The notes: generated by a model from the sequence alone, not told the origin. A stretch of DNA of 64,000 nucleotides from Pedobacter riviphilus (GCF_014692875.1 NZ_CP061171.1:5084001-5148000); one strand, 5' to 3'; counted from the stretch's first letter, positions 29,726-39,200 are shown. Program-made: numbers and translations.

Positions 29726-30735
29726 TTAAAATTCTGAAACTCCGTTTACAGTTGTATATTTCATGGTATATTTTACACCTGGGTTCATGTAAGAATAAGC
29801 ACTGTGGCTCATTAATGCGGCTTCGTGGAAACCACAAAGAATTAATTTTAGTTTATTGGTGTAAGTATTGATATCGCCAATGGCATAAATTCCAGGGATA
29901 TTTGTCGAGTAATCATCAACATTAACCTCAATAGCACTTTTGTTAATGTTTAAGTTCCAGTCTTCAATCGGGCCTAATTTAGGACTCAAACCAAACAACG
30001 GAATTAAATGATCAGCCTCCACAACAGTTTTTTCCATGGTGCGGTTCTGCACAATTTCAACTTGCTCTAATTTATCCGTTCCTTGTACCGCTTGAAGATT
30101 GCTATTTAAAATTAAATTGATTTTTCCACTTTCTGCCAATGCCATTACTTTAGCAACCGAATCTGGAGCACCACGGAAACTCTCGCTTCTGTGCACTAAG
30201 GTTAATTCAGAACAAACTTCCGCTAAGTAAATGGTCCAGTCTAAAGCAGAGTCGCCACCGCCGGCAATCACCATTTTCTGATCGCGATACTTCTCGGGTC
30301 CAAGATCATATAATTTACACCCTTACCGTTCTCAAATTTTTCTAAATTTTCTACAGCTGGTTTACGCGGTTCGAAACAACCTAAACCACCTGCAATTACC
30401 ACAACCTTCGCTTCGATAACGGTACCCATATTGGTAGTTAAAACGAAATCTGCTTCGCCACGCTTTTCTAAACCTTCAATACGCTCACCTAAAGTAAATG
30501 TTGGATGGAAAGGTTTTGCCTGCTCCATTAAATTATCGATAAGTTCCTGAGCCAACACAGAAGGATAACCAGGGATATCGTATATCGGTTTTTTAGGATA
30601 AATTTCAGACAGCTGACCACCAACCTGCGGCAGGTAGTCAATTAAATGGCAACGCATTTTTAATAAACCGGCTTCAAAAATGGCAAATAAACCAACCGGA
30701 CCAGCGCCTATTACGGCTATATCAGTAGTGATCAT
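29726..30735 (-). CDS. TrxR-like ferredoxin--NADP reductase, frameshifted
   Basis: Flavoprotein of the thioredoxin-reductase-like FNR type. The N-terminal part has the FAD site VIGAGPVGLFAIFEAG and GGQLSEIYPKKPIYDIPGYP. The C-terminal part has the NADP site IAGGGDSALDW and the FAD-binding GIYAIGDINTY. No redox CxxC motif is visible, which favours FNR over thioredoxin reductase. The frame breaks near 30297: the first frame ends IAIRKW and the second starts 7 nt before that stop. Adding one C to CGGGTC on the plus strand (G on the coding strand) restores DPEKYRDQKMVIAGGG and one 336-residue protein. It precedes the ferredoxin gene. Sequencing error is likely, given the intact partner. Confidence 0.9.
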
Positions 30736-30920
30736 TAAAAAAAATTTGACGCAAAGTTACGAAATAAAGTATTATCAATCCTGCTATTTAGAAATATTCT
30801 AGATAATTTTGTAATACTGTTGTATTCAATATTTTATATGCTTTGTGTTGGGTTAAAACAAAAGTTAAGGGTTTTTAGGTGTTTAAAGCAAATTATAATT
30901 GGTCTATGGATATTGTAGAA

Positions 30921-31541
30921 TTAATTTTTATATCGTTTTTTTAAAGTCGATTTATTATAAACAATTATCAACTCATTAGGTAGACTGTCATTTTTGGTTT
31001 TATAAGAAAATAAACCATCTCTGTTGTTCCATGATAATCTAGACTTACCAATTATAGCAAATTGATATTGATCTTCTGATTTCGAGTCGATATTGTTAAC
31101 AAAGAATATAGTATCGTTTTTTATATAGTATCGAGAATTCATTGTTTTTATTCCGAAGCAGGCCACTCTTTTATAAAGCTTGCCGTTTTCTTTAAATTTT
31201 AATATTGTTGTGCAGCCAGCCGAACCAGTCCAGCCCGCAATTAATATGTCTTTACCCTCAAATTTTTCAAAATCAATGATGCCCGAAGGGAAAAAAGCTG
31301 TTGATATCAAAACTATTGCCAACGTAGAACCGATGTAGATTCTATGTTTTTCCTTGAATTTTTTCTTTGTAAGCAAAACTAATTGCTGTATTAAAAGGAA
31401 AAATAAAATGAGGTAAAAGATACACAACCCTATGGTTATTGGGAAGGCAAATAGCCCAGTTTTACCTTCCCAAAAATATACTGTTTGAATAATCAGGAAA
31501 AAAGCAAGAGTGGCTGACCAGAGTGCTTTATTTTTTACCAT
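30921..31541 (-). CDS. Membrane protein of unknown function
   Basis: 206 residues with three predicted membrane segments in the first half (about residues 8-25, 30-56 and 70-86), then a soluble, beta-rich C-terminal domain of about 110 residues (ILKFKENGKLYKRVACFGIKT ... YYIKNDTIFFVNN). No family recognised. The soluble part may face the periplasm. It starts 12 nt before the prolyl oligopeptidase stop region on the same strand, so it is probably co-transcribed downstream of it. Confidence 0.65.
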   Translation of the reverse strand: MVKNKALWSATLAFFLIIQTVYFWEGKTGLFAFPITIGLCIFYLILFFLLIQQLVLLTKKKFKEKHRIYIGSTLAIVLISTAFFPSGIIDFEKFEGKDILIAGWTGSAGCTTILKFKENGKLYKRVACFGIKTMNSRYYIKNDTIFFVNNIDSKSEDQYQFAIIGKSRLSWNNRDGLFSYKTKNDSLPNELIIVYNKSTLKKRYKN

Positions 31542-31553
31542 GATTATGTTTTA

Positions 31554-33680
31554 TTACCAGCTCATTCCTAAATTCTGAAACACAAAGCTCCATACATCAG
31601 CTGCTTCTTCAATTAATTTGGTGGTTGGTTTGCCCGCTCCATGCCCTGCTTTGGTTTCGATCCTGATTAAAACAGGGTTTTCGCCTTTATATTTTTCCTG
31701 TAGGGTTGCTGCAAATTTGAAAGAATGAGCAGGTACCACACGGTCATCATGATCGGCAGTAGTAATCAAAGTTGCCGGATAATTAACACCGCTTTTTAGG
31801 TTATGGAGCGGTGAATATTTAATCAGGTAATCGAAATCCTCCTTTTTATCGCTGGTTCCGTATTCAACAGCCCAGCCCCATCCAACGGTAAATTTGTGGT
31901 AGCGAAGCATGTCTAAAACGCCAACAGCTGGTAAAGCCACTTTAAACAGATCTGGTCTTTGAGTCATACAGGCACCTACCAAGAGGCCCCCATTTGAACC
32001 ACCAGATATAGCAATTTTAGATGGGTTGGTGTACTTCTCTTTAATCAGGTATTCGGCTGCGGCAATAAAATCGTCGAAAACGTTCTGTTTTTTGGCTAAC
32101 ATACCCCCTTTGTGCCAGGCTTCGCCATACTCACTTCCGCCACGCAAACTCGGCTGAACGTAAATACCGCCACGCTCTAAAAATAGCATTCTTGAAAGGC
32201 TAAATCCTGGGGTTAAACTGATCTGGAAACCGCCATATGCATAAAGATAAACTGGGTTGTTGCCGTCCAGTTTGATGCCTTTTTTATGTACGATAAACAT
32301 AGGTACTTTTGTACCATCTTTTGATGGATAAAATACCTGTTCGGTTTCGTAGTTATCGGTATTAAACTGGAGATCTGATTTTTTATATAATACCGATTCG
32401 CTTTTGGCGATGTCGTAGCGGTAAATGGTGCCTGGGGTGGTGAAATTAGAAAAGGTGTAAAAAAATTCTTTATCATCTTTGTAGCCACCAAAGCCTCCAA
32501 CGGTTCCAATGGCTGGAAGTTTTACATCGCCTATTTTCTTTCCGGTTAAATCAAACTGAATAATGTTGGTGCTTGCATCTTTTAGGTAAGAGGCCCAAAG
32601 AAATCCTCCGCCAGTTCCAATACCCTCTAAAGCCAATTTCGATTCTGGGATAATTTTCTGCCAGTTTTTCGGATCTGCATTTTTCGGATCAACCAAAACT
32701 ACCTGTTTGTTTTCGGCACCGAGATCGGTGTTTACCAATAGTTTGTCGCCAACATTATCAATAACGCTGTGGTTGTTTTCAAAGCCTTTAACCAATAAGG
32801 TGATTTTGCTATTTGGCACTTTTAGATCTTGATAATAAAGTGCATTGCCCGAAGTACCAGCACTGGCATAAACCACCAGAAAACGCTCGTCTTCTGTAAT
32901 ATTAGCCCCGAAATATAAATTTGGATTGGTTTTGTCTTCAAAAATTAACTGGTCATTTTGTTGCTGATCGCCCAGTTTGTGGAAATATACTTTTTGGTAT
33001 TTGTTGGCGGCAGAAAGATCGGTTCCTTTAGTGGGCTCATCAAATTTACTGTAATAAAAACCATCGCCTTTCCAGGCTGCCCCAGAGAATTTGGTCCATT
33101 TTAGTTCATCAGCTAATTTGGTTTTACTGGCAATATCCATTACATAAATATTGCTCCAGTCTGATCCTGCTTGCGCAACCGAATAGGCCAGGTATTTTTT
33201 ATCGTGCGAAAACCCAAGCAGCGAAACGGCCGCTGTTCCATCTTTTGTGAGTTTATTAGGGTCGAGAAAAACTTCTTCTTTGCCATCTAACCCTTTTTTA
33301 ATAAACCAGATGCTTTGGTTCTGAAGGCCATCGTTTTTAGTGAAGAAATAATATTCGCCAACCTTAAAAGGTGCACTTTCTTTAGGGTAATTCCATAATG
33401 CTGTTAAACGCTTTTTAATGTCAGTACGGTAGGGAATTTGCTCGAGATAGTTTTGGGTAACCTTATTTTCGGCTATAACCCAGGCTTTTGTCTCTGCTGA
33501 GGTATCATTCTCCAGCCATCTGTAAGGGTCGGCAATGGTTGTTCCGAAATAATTATCTTTTGTGCTGTCTTTTTTTGTTTCAGGGTATTTCATTAATGTT
33601 ATTTTTTCTGCAGGTTTTTTGCCTTGGTTGCAAGCAAACAGACTTAATGCAAATAAGCTCAATAGAATTTGTTTTTTCAT
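31554..33680 (-). CDS. Prolyl oligopeptidase family S9A lipoprotein
   Basis: 708-residue serine peptidase cutting after proline in short peptides. The ATG at 33680 is chosen because it starts a signal peptide MKKQILLSLFALSLFAC with lipobox LFAC (Cys 17); a longer frame to 33827 adds 49 basic residues before it and is improbable. DPYRWLEN near the N-terminus is typical of S9A. A beta-propeller covers about 80-420. The catalytic triad is visible as Ser in ISGGSNGGL, Asp in TADHDDRVVP and His in KAGHGAG. Probably anchored in the periplasm. The promoter faces the LpxH-like gene. Confidence 0.95.
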   Translation of the reverse strand: MKKQILLSLFALSLFACNQGKKPAEKITLMKYPETKKDSTKDNYFGTTIADPYRWLENDTSAETKAWVIAENKVTQNYLEQIPYRTDIKKRLTALWNYPKESAPFKVGEYYFFTKNDGLQNQSIWFIKKGLDGKEEVFLDPNKLTKDGTAAVSLLGFSHDKKYLAYSVAQAGSDWSNIYVMDIASKTKLADELKWTKFSGAAWKGDGFYYSKFDEPTKGTDLSAANKYQKVYFHKLGDQQQNDQLIFEDKTNPNLYFGANITEDERFLVVYASAGTSGNALYYQDLKVPNSKITLLVKGFENNHSVIDNVGDKLLVNTDLGAENKQVVLVDPKNADPKNWQKIIPESKLALEGIGTGGGFLWASYLKDASTNIIQFDLTGKKIGDVKLPAIGTVGGFGGYKDDKEFFYTFSNFTTPGTIYRYDIAKSESVLYKKSDLQFNTDNYETEQVFYPSKDGTKVPMFIVHKKGIKLDGNNPVYLYAYGGFQISLTPGFSLSRMLFLERGGIYVQPSLRGGSEYGEAWHKGGMLAKKQNVFDDFIAAAEYLIKEKYTNPSKIAISGGSNGGLLVGACMTQRPDLFKVALPAVGVLDMLRYHKFTVGWGWAVEYGTSDKKEDFDYLIKYSPLHNLKSGVNYPATLITTADHDDRVVPAHSFKFAATLQEKYKGENPVLIRIETKAGHGAGKPTTKLIEEAADVWSFVFQNLGMSW

Positions 33681-33825
33681 CTTTAGTGAGATTTGTTTAC
33701 TAATATATGTCTTTTTTCCTTCGGTATGATTTCGCAGGTTTTTTGATTTCACAGATTGCTGCACTTTAGGCTTTGGTCTTTCTGCTTTAGTCTTTAAGCT
33801 TTTTCCCTTACCTTTGGATTTGTAC

Positions 33826-34575
33826 ATGGCAAAAAATATTTACTTCGCTTCCGATTTTCATTTAGGCACTCCAAATTATGCCGAAAGCCGTGCCCGTGAA
33901 GCGCGTATTGTAAATTGGCTAAATTTTATAGAACCAAATTGTGGCGAGTTGTTTTTGATGGGCGATATTTTCGATTTCTGGTTCGAGTATGCTAAAGTGA
34001 TTCCGAAGGGATTTATACGTTTACAGGGCAAATTGGCTGCCATGGCCGATGCGGGGATAAAAATCTATTTTTTTAAAGGTAACCATGATATGTGGGTGCG
34101 CAGTTATTTCACTCAGGAAATCGGCATGGAAATTATCAGCGATGAACTGATCATTGAAAGAGGTGGTAAAAAATTCTACCTGCACCATGGCGACGGCTTA
34201 GGCCCGGGAGATAATAAATACAAATTTTTAAGAAAGATTTTTAGAAGTAAGTTTTGCCAATGGCTGTTTGCCCGTTTGCACCCAAATTTAGGAATCGGTA
34301 TTGCCAATAGCTGGAGCCAGGGGAGTAGGGCTGCACAAACCGAAAAAGAAGTGTTTTTAGGTGAGGATAAAGAATGGTTAGCCATTTATGCCAAAGAACA
34401 GCTGCAGAAGACACATTTCGACTATTTTATTTTCGGACATAGACACTTACCACTCGATATTGATTTAGGTAATGGAAGCCGATATGTTAATATTGGCGAA
34501 TGGCTCAATTATAATTCGTACGGGGTATTTGATGGCCAGGATTTAAAATTGGAGTATTACAATCCAGAGCCTTAA
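33826..34575 (+). CDS. lpxH: LpxH-like UDP-2,3-diacylglucosamine diphosphatase
   Basis: 249-residue metallophosphoesterase of the lipid A pathway, hydrolysing UDP-2,3-diacylglucosamine to lipid X and UMP at the inner membrane. The ATG at 33826 replaces a TTG four codons upstream. Metal-site motifs in order: ASDFHLG, MGDIFDFW, GNHDMW, HHGDG and GHRHLP. Basic, aromatic insert (FRSKFCQWLFARLHP) fits membrane association. Length is close to Bacteroidota LpxH. Divergent from the prolyl oligopeptidase gene. Confidence 0.82.
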   Translation: MAKNIYFASDFHLGTPNYAESRAREARIVNWLNFIEPNCGELFLMGDIFDFWFEYAKVIPKGFIRLQGKLAAMADAGIKIYFFKGNHDMWVRSYFTQEIGMEIISDELIIERGGKKFYLHHGDGLGPGDNKYKFLRKIFRSKFCQWLFARLHPNLGIGIANSWSQGSRAAQTEKEVFLGEDKEWLAIYAKEQLQKTHFDYFIFGHRHLPLDIDLGNGSRYVNIGEWLNYNSYGVFDGQDLKLEYYNPEP

Positions 34576-34616
34576 TTTTTAAGTTCATTTTTGGAAAGCA
34601 GTGTCTGTATCTCGGT

Positions 34617-35524
34617 TTAATGTTGGTCGGGCTTTTCGTTATAGTCCCGATTTTAAAGGAAAATCGGGAGCTGCCACTTCAATCCCGTTTAGGTACGCGG
34701 GTTCGTGCTGCTATTTGAGGCTGCATGGTGCCTAAAATGCACTGTTCTTTGTTCCTAAACCAGATAGAACGGAAAGCCCGGAGCGAGGAACGAGTGAGGA
34801 CTTGGAGTGATAGCGGGGCTACCGGCTGCCACAGGCACAGAACTGTTCATTTCCAAAAAAAAACTTTGGATAATATTGCAACTTTTCTTTTCATACTTGC
34901 GCGGTAGATGAAGATCTTCCTTGTTTGAAAAGCAAAACCTGTAGCATTTTTAATGTTGGTCGGGCTTTTCGTTATAGTCCCGATTTTTAAAGGAAAATCG
35001 GGAGCTGCCACTTCAATCCCGTTTAGGTACACGGGTTCGTACTGCTATTTGAGGTCGCATGGTGCCTAAAATGCGCTGTTCTTTGTTCCTAAACCAGATA
35101 GAACGGAAAGCCCGGAGCGAGGAACGAGTGAGGACTTGGAGTGATAGCGGGGCTACCGGCTGCCATAGGTACAGAACTGTTCATTTCTAAAAAAAACTTT
35201 GGATAATATTGCAACTTTTCTTTTCATACTTGCACGGTAGATGAAGATCTTCCTTGTTTGAAAAGCAAAACCTGAAGCTTTTTTAATGTTGGTCGGGCTT
35301 TTCGTTATAGTCCCGATTTTTAAAGGAAAATCGGGAGCTGCCACTTCAATCCCGTTTAGGTACGCGGGTTGGTGCTGCTATTTGAGGCCGCATGGTGCCT
35401 AAAATGCACTGTTCTTTGCTCCTAAACCAGATAGAACGGAAAGCCTGGAGCGAGGAACGAGTGAGGACTTGGAGTGATAGCGGGGCTACCGGCTGCCATA
35501 GGCACAGAACTGTTCATTTCCAAA
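34617..35524. repeat. Tandem repeat, 333-bp unit, 2.7 copies
   Basis: Units begin TGTTGGTCGGGCTTTTC at 34621, 34954 and 35287, with a 333-nt period both times; the third copy is cut short. Copies are nearly identical. Each holds a hairpin CCCGATTTT...AAATCGGG, a second block CCCGTTTAGGTACGCGGG, and the core CGGAAAGCCCGGAGCGAGGA / GTGAGGACTTGGAGTGATAG. Short frames on both strands inside it shift between copies and are not genes. It fills the gap between the LpxH-like gene and prfA. A diverged inverted relative is at 29038-29235. Confidence 0.9.
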
Positions 35525-35640
35525 ATCCTTAATAAAAATCTAGTTTTTGCTTTCCAAACTAATTCAGCTTTTTTCCTTATTTTTGCATTTCCTGAATTTT
35601 TGGGCTATACCAACCGTCAGGAAATTTCAACAAGAATAAT

Positions 35641-36714
35641 ATGTTAGATAAATTAGAAGCTATAAAGCTGCGTTGGGAAGATGTAGAAGAATCGTTAAGT
35701 AATCCGGATGTAATTCAGGATATGAAACGTTTTGCGGCTTTAAATAAAGAATATAAAGACTTAGGCAAGATTGTAGATGAATATAAAATCTACAAAAATG
35801 TAATGAGTAATATTGATGCCAACAAAGAAATTTTAGCTACTGAGAAGGATGCCGAAATGCGGGAGATGGCAAAAGAAGAGCTTGATCTTTTGTTAAAGCA
35901 ACAGGAAGAAATGGAAAGTAATATCCGTTTGATGTTGATTCCTAAAGATCCAGAAGATGCCAAAAATGCGGTTTTTGAGATCCGCGGCGGTACGGGTGGC
36001 GATGAAGCAGCTTTGTTTGCAGGCGATTTATACCGCATGTATACCCGTTATTTCGAAACTAAGGGATGGAAAGTAGAAACCGTTGATGTAACTGAAGGTA
36101 CTGCGGGAGGCTATAAAGAGGTAATTCTGAAAGTGAGCGGTGATGATGTTTATGGTCAGCTAAAATATGAAAGTGGTGTACACCGCGTACAGCGTGTGCC
36201 AGATACCGAAACGCAGGGCCGTGTGCATACCTCAGCTGCTTCTGTAGCGGTTTTGCCAGAAGCAGAAGAAATTGACCTGTATATTAACCCTGCCGATATT
36301 GAATTGCAAACTTCGCGTTCAGGTGGTGCTGGTGGACAGAACGTAAACAAGGTAGAAACTAAAGTACAGTTAACGCATAAACCATCAGGTATTGTAGTGG
36401 TTTGTCAACAAGAACGTTCACAGTTGGGTAACCGTGTTATTGCGATGGAGATGTTGCGCAGTAAACTTTACGATATCGAATTGCAGAAAAAAAATGGAGA
36501 TATTGCCGCCAAACGTAAAACTATGGTGTCAACCGGCGACCGTTCGGCAAAAATCAGAACCTACAATTATCCTCAGGGACGTGTTACCGAACACCGTATC
36601 GGCTTAACCATGTATAACCTGCCAACTATTATGGATGGCGATATTCAGGAAATTATTGATGCACTTCAGTTTGCAGAAAATGCAGAGAAGATGCAGGAAG
36701 GTGCTGTAGGTTAA
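35641..36714 (+). CDS. prfA: Peptide chain release factor 1
   Basis: 357-residue class I release factor that reads UAA and UAG. The GGQ catalytic motif lies at residues 231-233 ([11 protein letters not shown]), and domain 2 carries the P-x-T codon-reading tripeptide as PDT in [15 protein letters not shown], which marks RF1 rather than RF2 (SPF). [19 protein letters not shown] is the conserved domain before it. Full length and intact. A TATTTTTG element at 35579-35586 may be its -7 box. Housekeeping gene; it marks the left border of the tRNA-Asp island. Confidence 0.98.
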   Translation: MLDKLEAIKLRWEDVEESLSNPDVIQDMKRFAALNKEYKDLGKIVDEYKIYKNVMSNIDANKEILATEKDAEMREMAKEELDLLLKQQEEMESNIRLMLIPKDPEDAKNAVFEIRGGTGGDEAALFAGDLYRMYTRYFETKGWKVETVDVTEGTAGGYKEVILKVSGDDVYGQLKYESGVHRVQRVPDTETQGRVHTSAASVAVLPEAEEIDLYINPADIELQTSRSGGAGGQNVNKVETKVQLTHKPSGIVVVCQQERSQLGNRVIAMEMLRSKLYDIELQKKNGDIAAKRKTMVSTGDRSAKIRTYNYPQGRVTEHRIGLTMYNLPTIMDGDIQEIIDALQFAENAEKMQEGAVG

Positions 36715-36740
36715 GGAGTTAAATGTTTTTGAAAAAAAAA

Positions 36741-36771
36741 TTTGCAAATTAAGATATAGTCTCTATATTTG
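36741..36771 (+). promoter_or_regulatory. Bacteroidota promoter of tRNA-Asp copy 1
   Basis: TTTG (36741-36744), then exactly 19 nt, then TATATTTG (36764-36771): a perfect fit to the Bacteroidota TTTG-N19-TAnnTTTG housekeeping promoter, 46 nt before the tRNA. Confidence 0.8.
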
Positions 36772-36817
36772 CAACCTCGAAAGAGACAAGAGGTTCGAAC
36801 TTTAAAGAAGAACAAAT

Positions 36818-36891
36818 GGAGTGGTAGTTCAGCTGGTTAGAATGCCTGCCTGTCACGCAGGAGGTCGCGGGTTCGAGTCCCGTCCATTCCG
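36818..36891 (+). tRNA. tRNA-Asp (GTC), copy 1
   Basis: 74-nt cloverleaf. Acceptor arm GGAGTGG pairs with CCATTCC, with discriminator G; the anticodon loop CCTGTCACG carries GTC; the T arm is GCGGGTTCGAGTCCCGT. CCA is not encoded. A full promoter and terminator flank it. Its last 16 nt and 3' flank are repeated at 38422-38505. Confidence 0.97.
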
Positions 36892-36960
36892 CGAAAATAG
36901 TTTTAAATTTAACTAAAAGCCTGTAAATTAAATGTTTACAGGCTTTTTCGTTTTCTGGAA
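36876..36960 (+). repeat. Direct repeat, left copy (tRNA-Asp 3' end plus terminator)
   Basis: 85 nt starting AGTCCCGTCCATTCCGCG and ending TTTTCTGGAA, nearly identical to 38422-38505 (one A shorter there). It lies at the usual site-specific integration point, the 3' end of a tRNA gene, and brackets the decayed arsenic-resistance genes. Read as an attachment-site-like duplication. Confidence 0.75.
36915..36948 (+). terminator. Terminator after tRNA-Asp copy 1
   Basis: Stem AAAAGCCTGTAAA / TTTACAGGCTTTTT with a 7-nt loop. Duplicated at 38459-38493 as part of the direct repeat. Confidence 0.9.
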
Positions 36961-36968
36961 TGGAATTC

Positions 36969-37299
36969 CTATAGAAATATAATGGCCAGGATAAACCTTA
37001 AAACAGGGCCGATAATCCAGTTAAGAACAGGTAAGCCCCAAGGATTTTAGTATCATTAAATACCTTGCCCATATTTTCATATTTCACTTTGGCGAACGGT
37101 AGATACATCATCAGGATAAGGCCTATAGCCAGCGGAATATTGGTTGTGCCACTGGAGAAGGAATTAATAAATACCGAAGAAGAGAAAAAAGATACAGATG
37201 GCGACACCAATGACCATGGCCAGGAAGATCCATAAGGAATGGTACAGGAAAACCTAGTCTTTTCTTTTCGCGGGCGGGTGCGCAGTTGTTGGCAGACAT
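36969..37299 (-). pseudogene. Decayed ACR3-type arsenite efflux transporter
   Basis: Remnant of an ACR3 arsenite permease, about 110 of a normal 350 residues, in several frames. From the ATG at 37299 the reading is [16 protein letters not shown]. Then, in another frame, [14 protein letters not shown] (first membrane helix). Then [22 protein letters not shown] and [22 protein letters not shown] in a third frame, and finally [19 protein letters not shown], stopping at 36969-36971 beside the tRNA terminator. These are ACR3 landmarks. At least three frameshifts plus loss of the C-terminal two thirds mean it cannot make a transporter. Confidence 0.8.
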
Positions 37300-37323
37300 G
37301 TCTTTTGTGTTTAGTAACTGAAG

Positions 37324-37527
37324 TTACCTTTTACAAAGTCAAAGCTGTAGGCTTTGATCAAGTATCGATGCCACTTTCTGTCATAACCTGTATGGCCTTG
37401 GAATTAACTCCATGGGTTTCAATTCTTGCGCTGTAACTTCAGTCTGACCATTTGGAAAATGCCTTAAAAAGCCTGCTGCAATCTGGCTGCGGCAACTGTT
37501 ACCGGTACAGAGTGCAGATATTTTTTA
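37324..37527 (-). pseudogene. Decayed ArsC-type arsenate reductase (low-MW phosphatase fold)
   Basis: Starts directly after the acetyltransferase stop without an ATG. The P-loop SALCTGNSCRSQIAAGFLRHF (C-X5-R) lies about 37442-37515 and identifies a low-molecular-weight-phosphatase-type arsenate reductase. After a frameshift near 37430, RIETHGVNSKAIQVMTESGI continues to a stop near 37358; the C-terminal half with the redox cysteines is missing. The order acetyltransferase-arsC-acr3 is the usual Bacteroidota ars operon. Confidence 0.75.
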
Positions 37528-38013
37528 TTATTTAATGTTTTGATTTCTTCTTTCCAATAAAATGGTGTCTCTCCAGATACCATTCATCTTACCGATTTTC
37601 TCCCGGTAACCCACCTCACGAAATCCTGCTTTCTCATGCATTCTAATGCTGCCGATGTTTTCCCGAAAGATACCCGACTGCAGTGTCCATAGTCCTTGCT
37701 TTTCGCTCTCAACGATCAGTGCATTGAGCAGGATAGAGCCATAACCTTTCCCGGATAAGGAGGGATTGACGTAGATACTAACTTCTGCCACTCCCGCATA
37801 CACACAGCGGGAAGAAACCGGAGAAAGTGCGGCCCAGCCCACTATCTGTTTATCCGATTCGAGTACAAAACGACAGCCCTTAAGATGGGACTTATCCCAA
37901 TCCGACCAGGAAGGGGCTTCGGTTTGAAAAGTGGCATTGCCGGTAGCAATGCCCTGTTCATATATTTCCTTTACGAATGGCCAATCATTGGCCTCTAAGA
38001 TTCTGATCTCCAT
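37528..38013 (-). CDS. GNAT acetyltransferase, PAT/ArsN-like
   Basis: 161-residue acetyltransferase of the phosphinothricin-acetyltransferase branch. The ATG at 38013 is used; the frame extends three codons further to a TTG. Motifs: GNATFQTEAPSWSDWD (substrate side), YAGVAEVSIYVNPSLSGKGYG (acetyl-CoA pyrophosphate loop) and NIGSIRMHEKAGFREVG. Homologues in ars operons (ArsN1 type) acetylate arsinothricin; others act on phosphinothricin or methionine sulfoximine. It is first in an operon whose arsC and acr3 are ruined, yet it is intact, so it may still be selected. Substrate not proven. Confidence 0.82.
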   Translation of the reverse strand: MEIRILEANDWPFVKEIYEQGIATGNATFQTEAPSWSDWDKSHLKGCRFVLESDKQIVGWAALSPVSSRCVYAGVAEVSIYVNPSLSGKGYGSILLNALIVESEKQGLWTLQSGIFRENIGSIRMHEKAGFREVGYREKIGKMNGIWRDTILLERRNQNIK

Positions 38014-38045
38014 ATTGAGCAATTAATCCCATAATTGTATTCCAA

Positions 38046-38127
38046 TATTGCGATTAATATTTTGATACTTCCAAATCCAAAACATAAAATTATTCTAATG
38101 TGACGTTTATCGTATTATTGCGATTAA
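38046..38127. promoter_or_regulatory. Possible ArsR-type operator pair
   Basis: TATTGCGATTAA occurs twice, at 38046-38057 and 38116-38127, upstream of the acetyltransferase. The second is part of a dyad ATCG-N8-CGAT (38110-38125). No arsR gene remains in the segment. Speculative. Confidence 0.35.
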
Positions 38128-38421
38128 CTAAACACGTTAGTTTTAGTTGTTCTAGCCTATCTTACTACTAAAGGATTTATTAAATTCATCATACTCTCAA
38201 ACGAAAAAAGTCGACAACGGAAAGTGTTAGATAATTCCCTGCTCACTATTTTTCCGAACCAGAAAATTATAATCCAAGGCCTTTTGTCTTTTTATCGGTT
38301 TGTTTAAATGACATTTTTGATCTGCTACTTGAGGTCGTTTTGTATTTGCTTATATTTCAGTGTTTTGATTGATATTTGTGTCGTTTATAAATAGTATAAG
38401 TTGAGTTAAGGGGGCGTCTAC

Positions 38422-38505
38422 AGTCCCGTCCATTCCGCGAAATAGTTTTAAATTTAACTAAAAGCCTGTAAATTAAATGTTTACAGGCTTTTTCGTTTTC
38501 TGGAA
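38422..38505 (+). repeat. Direct repeat, right copy (tRNA-Asp 3' remnant plus terminator)
   Basis: 84 nt matching 36876-36960. Its first 16 nt (38422-38437) are the 3' end of tRNA-Asp with no tRNA body in front, and the terminator at 38459-38493 is kept. Typical of the displaced tRNA end left by an integrated element. No integrase is present between the copies. Confidence 0.75.
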
Positions 38506-38608
38506 GCACCAGATTATTCATTTTTTCGGATCAAACGTGAAAGTTGGGGGGCTGAGTTTAAATTTTTAACTTAGTATTTTTAGCACTTGGCCTTGGAGAC
38601 CGAAGAGA

Positions 38609-38785
38609 CTAAAACTCTTACTACCAGCAGATCTTTTAGATCAATTTGATCTTATCCGTACTGAAACAATCGGGTATGGTTATCACTTATTTTTAGACCA
38701 ACGGAACCAGCCTCCGCAAGAATTCCATGCTCATCCGCTTGATCCCTTGTTTTCTTTTTTGCTATGTCGGTTTCTTAAGAATTGA
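38609..38785 (+). pseudogene. Transposase N-terminal remnant (ISAon1-like)
   Basis: Open frame reading KLLLPADLLDQFDLIRTETI, followed by GYHLFLDQRNQPPQEF and a stop at 38783-38785. This matches what I remember of the N-terminal region protein of ISAon1-family transposases. No start codon at the proper place, no DDE part and no clear terminal inverted repeats. The following 38786-39200 shows only a short unassigned frame (MVAESFSKFIGKRYEY near 38920-38985) and is otherwise featureless. Confidence 0.5.
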
Positions 38786-39200
38786 TTGGAGACCAGAAGA
38801 TTCGGACCTAGAATTTATAATGCTGATTATTAATGTTTTATTCTTTACGATGTATCACTTAAGAGTGCGACAGATTTCATCCCAAACTGTACATCCCACT
38901 TAACAATCTGTTCTTGATGGTTGCAGAGTCTTTCAGCAAATTTATTGGTAAACGTTACGAATATTTATTGAAAGCCAGCAAATATTAGGTATGCCTTTTA
39001 TTACTAAATGTTTATGTTCAGCTTTAAAATAAATTATAGTGGTAGTGCTAGCAAATTAAATTTATACCGCAGTAGTTAGCTATTTGTATTAATATTTTTT
39101 TAGACCTATAACTGATGTTTTTATAAATAGCAAATTAACCAAAACCTAAACGCCAGGGTAAGTTGGCGCTTATCAATCAAATATTAAACTTTAAAAGAAA

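Noticed and set aside
34847..35344. Two 61-63-codon frames of almost the same sequence
   Set aside because: Shadows of the 333-bp repeat; no signal, no domain.
34617..35524. CRISPR array
   Set aside because: Unit length 333 bp with no short repeat-spacer pattern and no cas genes; the same holds for the 273-bp array.
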